A DNA stretch of 5,288 bases from assembly GCA_015486095.1 (NCBI GenBank), contig WFSK01000264.1:1-5288 (forward strand), given 5' to 3'. Under the pieces are notes generated by a model that had not been told where the DNA came from, made no database searches, and saw only the letters and a list, made by a program, of their open reading frames with translations. Source of the DNA: Thermotogae bacterium. GTDB taxonomy: Bacteria > Thermotogota > Thermotogae > B3-G13. Within the stretch, counting starts at the first letter, position 1; each line of letters starts with the position of its first letter. Below, piece after piece: positions 4,688-5,288 of the stretch. The translations under genes and the position numbers were made by a program.

Positions 4688-5288
4688 ATGAAGGCAATCC
4701 TTGGTAGGAAAGTAGGTATGACCCAATTATTTATAGATGGTAAAGCGATACCTGTAACGGTGATACAAGCAGGACCTTGTTACGTTACACAAGTAAAGAC
4801 AGAGCAAAAAGATGGATATAATGCTGTTCAGCTCGGATACGAAGAGATAAAAAAGGCCACTAAACCTCTACTGGGGCATTTCAAAAAAGCCAACTTGAAT
4901 CCTATGCGATTTTTGAAGGAATTCAGAATCGCTTCTCCAGAAGAGTTCGAAGTTGGACAAAGTATAGATGTGAGTATATTTAAAGAAGGTGATATCGTAG
5001 ACGTAACGGGTTGGAGCAAAGGAAAAGGTTTTCAGGGAGTAGTAAAGAGGTACGGTTTTGGTGGAGGTAGAAGGACACATGGTTCTAAATTTCATAGTAC
5101 GATCGGTTCCACAGGTGCTTCGACTCACATGTCGAAGGTAATAAAGGGAAAGAGAATGCCAGGTAGGATGGGAAACAAACGTGTCACGATGCAGAATATC
5201 CAGGTTGTCAAGGTAGATAAGGAAAACGCTCTTCTGGCAATTAAAGGTGCTGTACCAGGATATAGGGGAAGATTAGTAATTATAAGGG
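4688..5288 (+). CDS. rplC: 50S ribosomal protein L3, cut by the window edge
   Basis: L3 is an early-assembling 50S protein whose globular part lies near the subunit surface and whose long loop reaches toward the peptidyl transferase centre. The gene is too incomplete to show its stop: 200 codons and one base are visible, against a family length of about 205-215, so only a few C-terminal residues are missing. The N-terminus Lys-Ala-Ile-Leu-Gly-Arg-Lys-Val-Gly-Met-Thr-Gln is classic. So are Val-Ile-Gln-Ala-Gly-Pro-Cys at 25-31, Tyr-Asn-Ala-Val-Gln-Leu-Gly at 44-50, Val-Thr-Gly-Trp-Ser-Lys-Gly-Lys-Gly-Phe-Gln-Gly at 106-117 and Lys-Gly-Lys-Arg-Met-Pro-Gly at 153-159. The loop at 136-150 is unusual: His-Ser-Thr-Ile-Gly-Ser-Thr-Gly, then Ala-Ser-Thr-His-Met-Ser-Lys, where most bacteria have His-Arg-x-Pro-Gly-Ser-Ile-Gly and a Thr-Pro pair. 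The residue aligned with E. coli Gln150 (methylated by PrmB) is Thr146. It was identified by reading the frame directly from ATG 4688. Confidence 0.97.
   Translation, partial: MKAILGRKVGMTQLFIDGKAIPVTVIQAGPCYVTQVKTEQKDGYNAVQLGYEEIKKATKPLLGHFKKANLNPMRFLKEFRIASPEEFEVGQSIDVSIFKEGDIVDVTGWSKGKGFQGVVKRYGFGGGRRTHGSKFHSTIGSTGASTHMSKVIKGKRMPGRMGNKRVTMQNIQVVKVDKENALLAIKGAVPGYRGRLVIIR

Overview
The window is a compact block of translation genes, all on the + strand: rpsL (S12), rpsG (S7), fusA (EF-G), tuf (EF-Tu), rpsJ (S10) and the first 200 codons of rplC (L3), which runs off the right edge. This is the classical str operon running straight into the start of the S10 operon. All reading frames are intact and no mobile element, CRISPR array or tRNA is visible.

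The organism is a bacterium: bacterial-type S12, S7, S10 and L3, EF-G and EF-Tu rather than archaeal aEF-2 or aEF-1alpha, and strong Shine-Dalgarno sites before every gene. The DNA leans AT-rich. Arginine is mostly AGA/AGG and isoleucine is often ATA, a bias common in thermophilic anaerobes. The joined str-S10 order and several EF-Tu and L3 stretches recall deep-branching anaerobic or thermophilic lineages such as Thermotogota and neighbours. I cannot fix the phylum by eye.

Layout: 1-53 is the lead-in to rpsL and may hold the last codons of an upstream gene. rpsL (54-425) and rpsG (468-935) both start with GTG. fusA (977-3055), tuf (3080-4276), rpsJ (4357-4665) and rplC (4688 onward) start with ATG. 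Gaps are 42, 41, 24, 80 and 22 bases. Only the tuf-rpsJ gap holds clear structure beyond a ribosome binding site, a long imperfect hairpin without a U-tract. No stretch over 300 bases lacks a gene.

The genes work together on the ribosome. S12 lines the decoding centre, S7 and S10 belong to the 30S head (S10 also acts as NusE in antitermination), and L3 reaches toward the peptidyl transferase centre. EF-Tu delivers aminoacyl-tRNA and EF-G drives translocation.

I found no new multi-gene system. The notable signals are residue changes at functional positions: EF-G has His at position 29 where an Arg important for GTP hydrolysis is expected, S12 carries Arg88 (a streptomycin-resistance residue elsewhere), the L3 loop near the peptidyl transferase centre departs from consensus, and EF-Tu has an unusual C-terminal GGHTVASG motif. 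The tuf-rpsJ hairpin is the main non-coding candidate.
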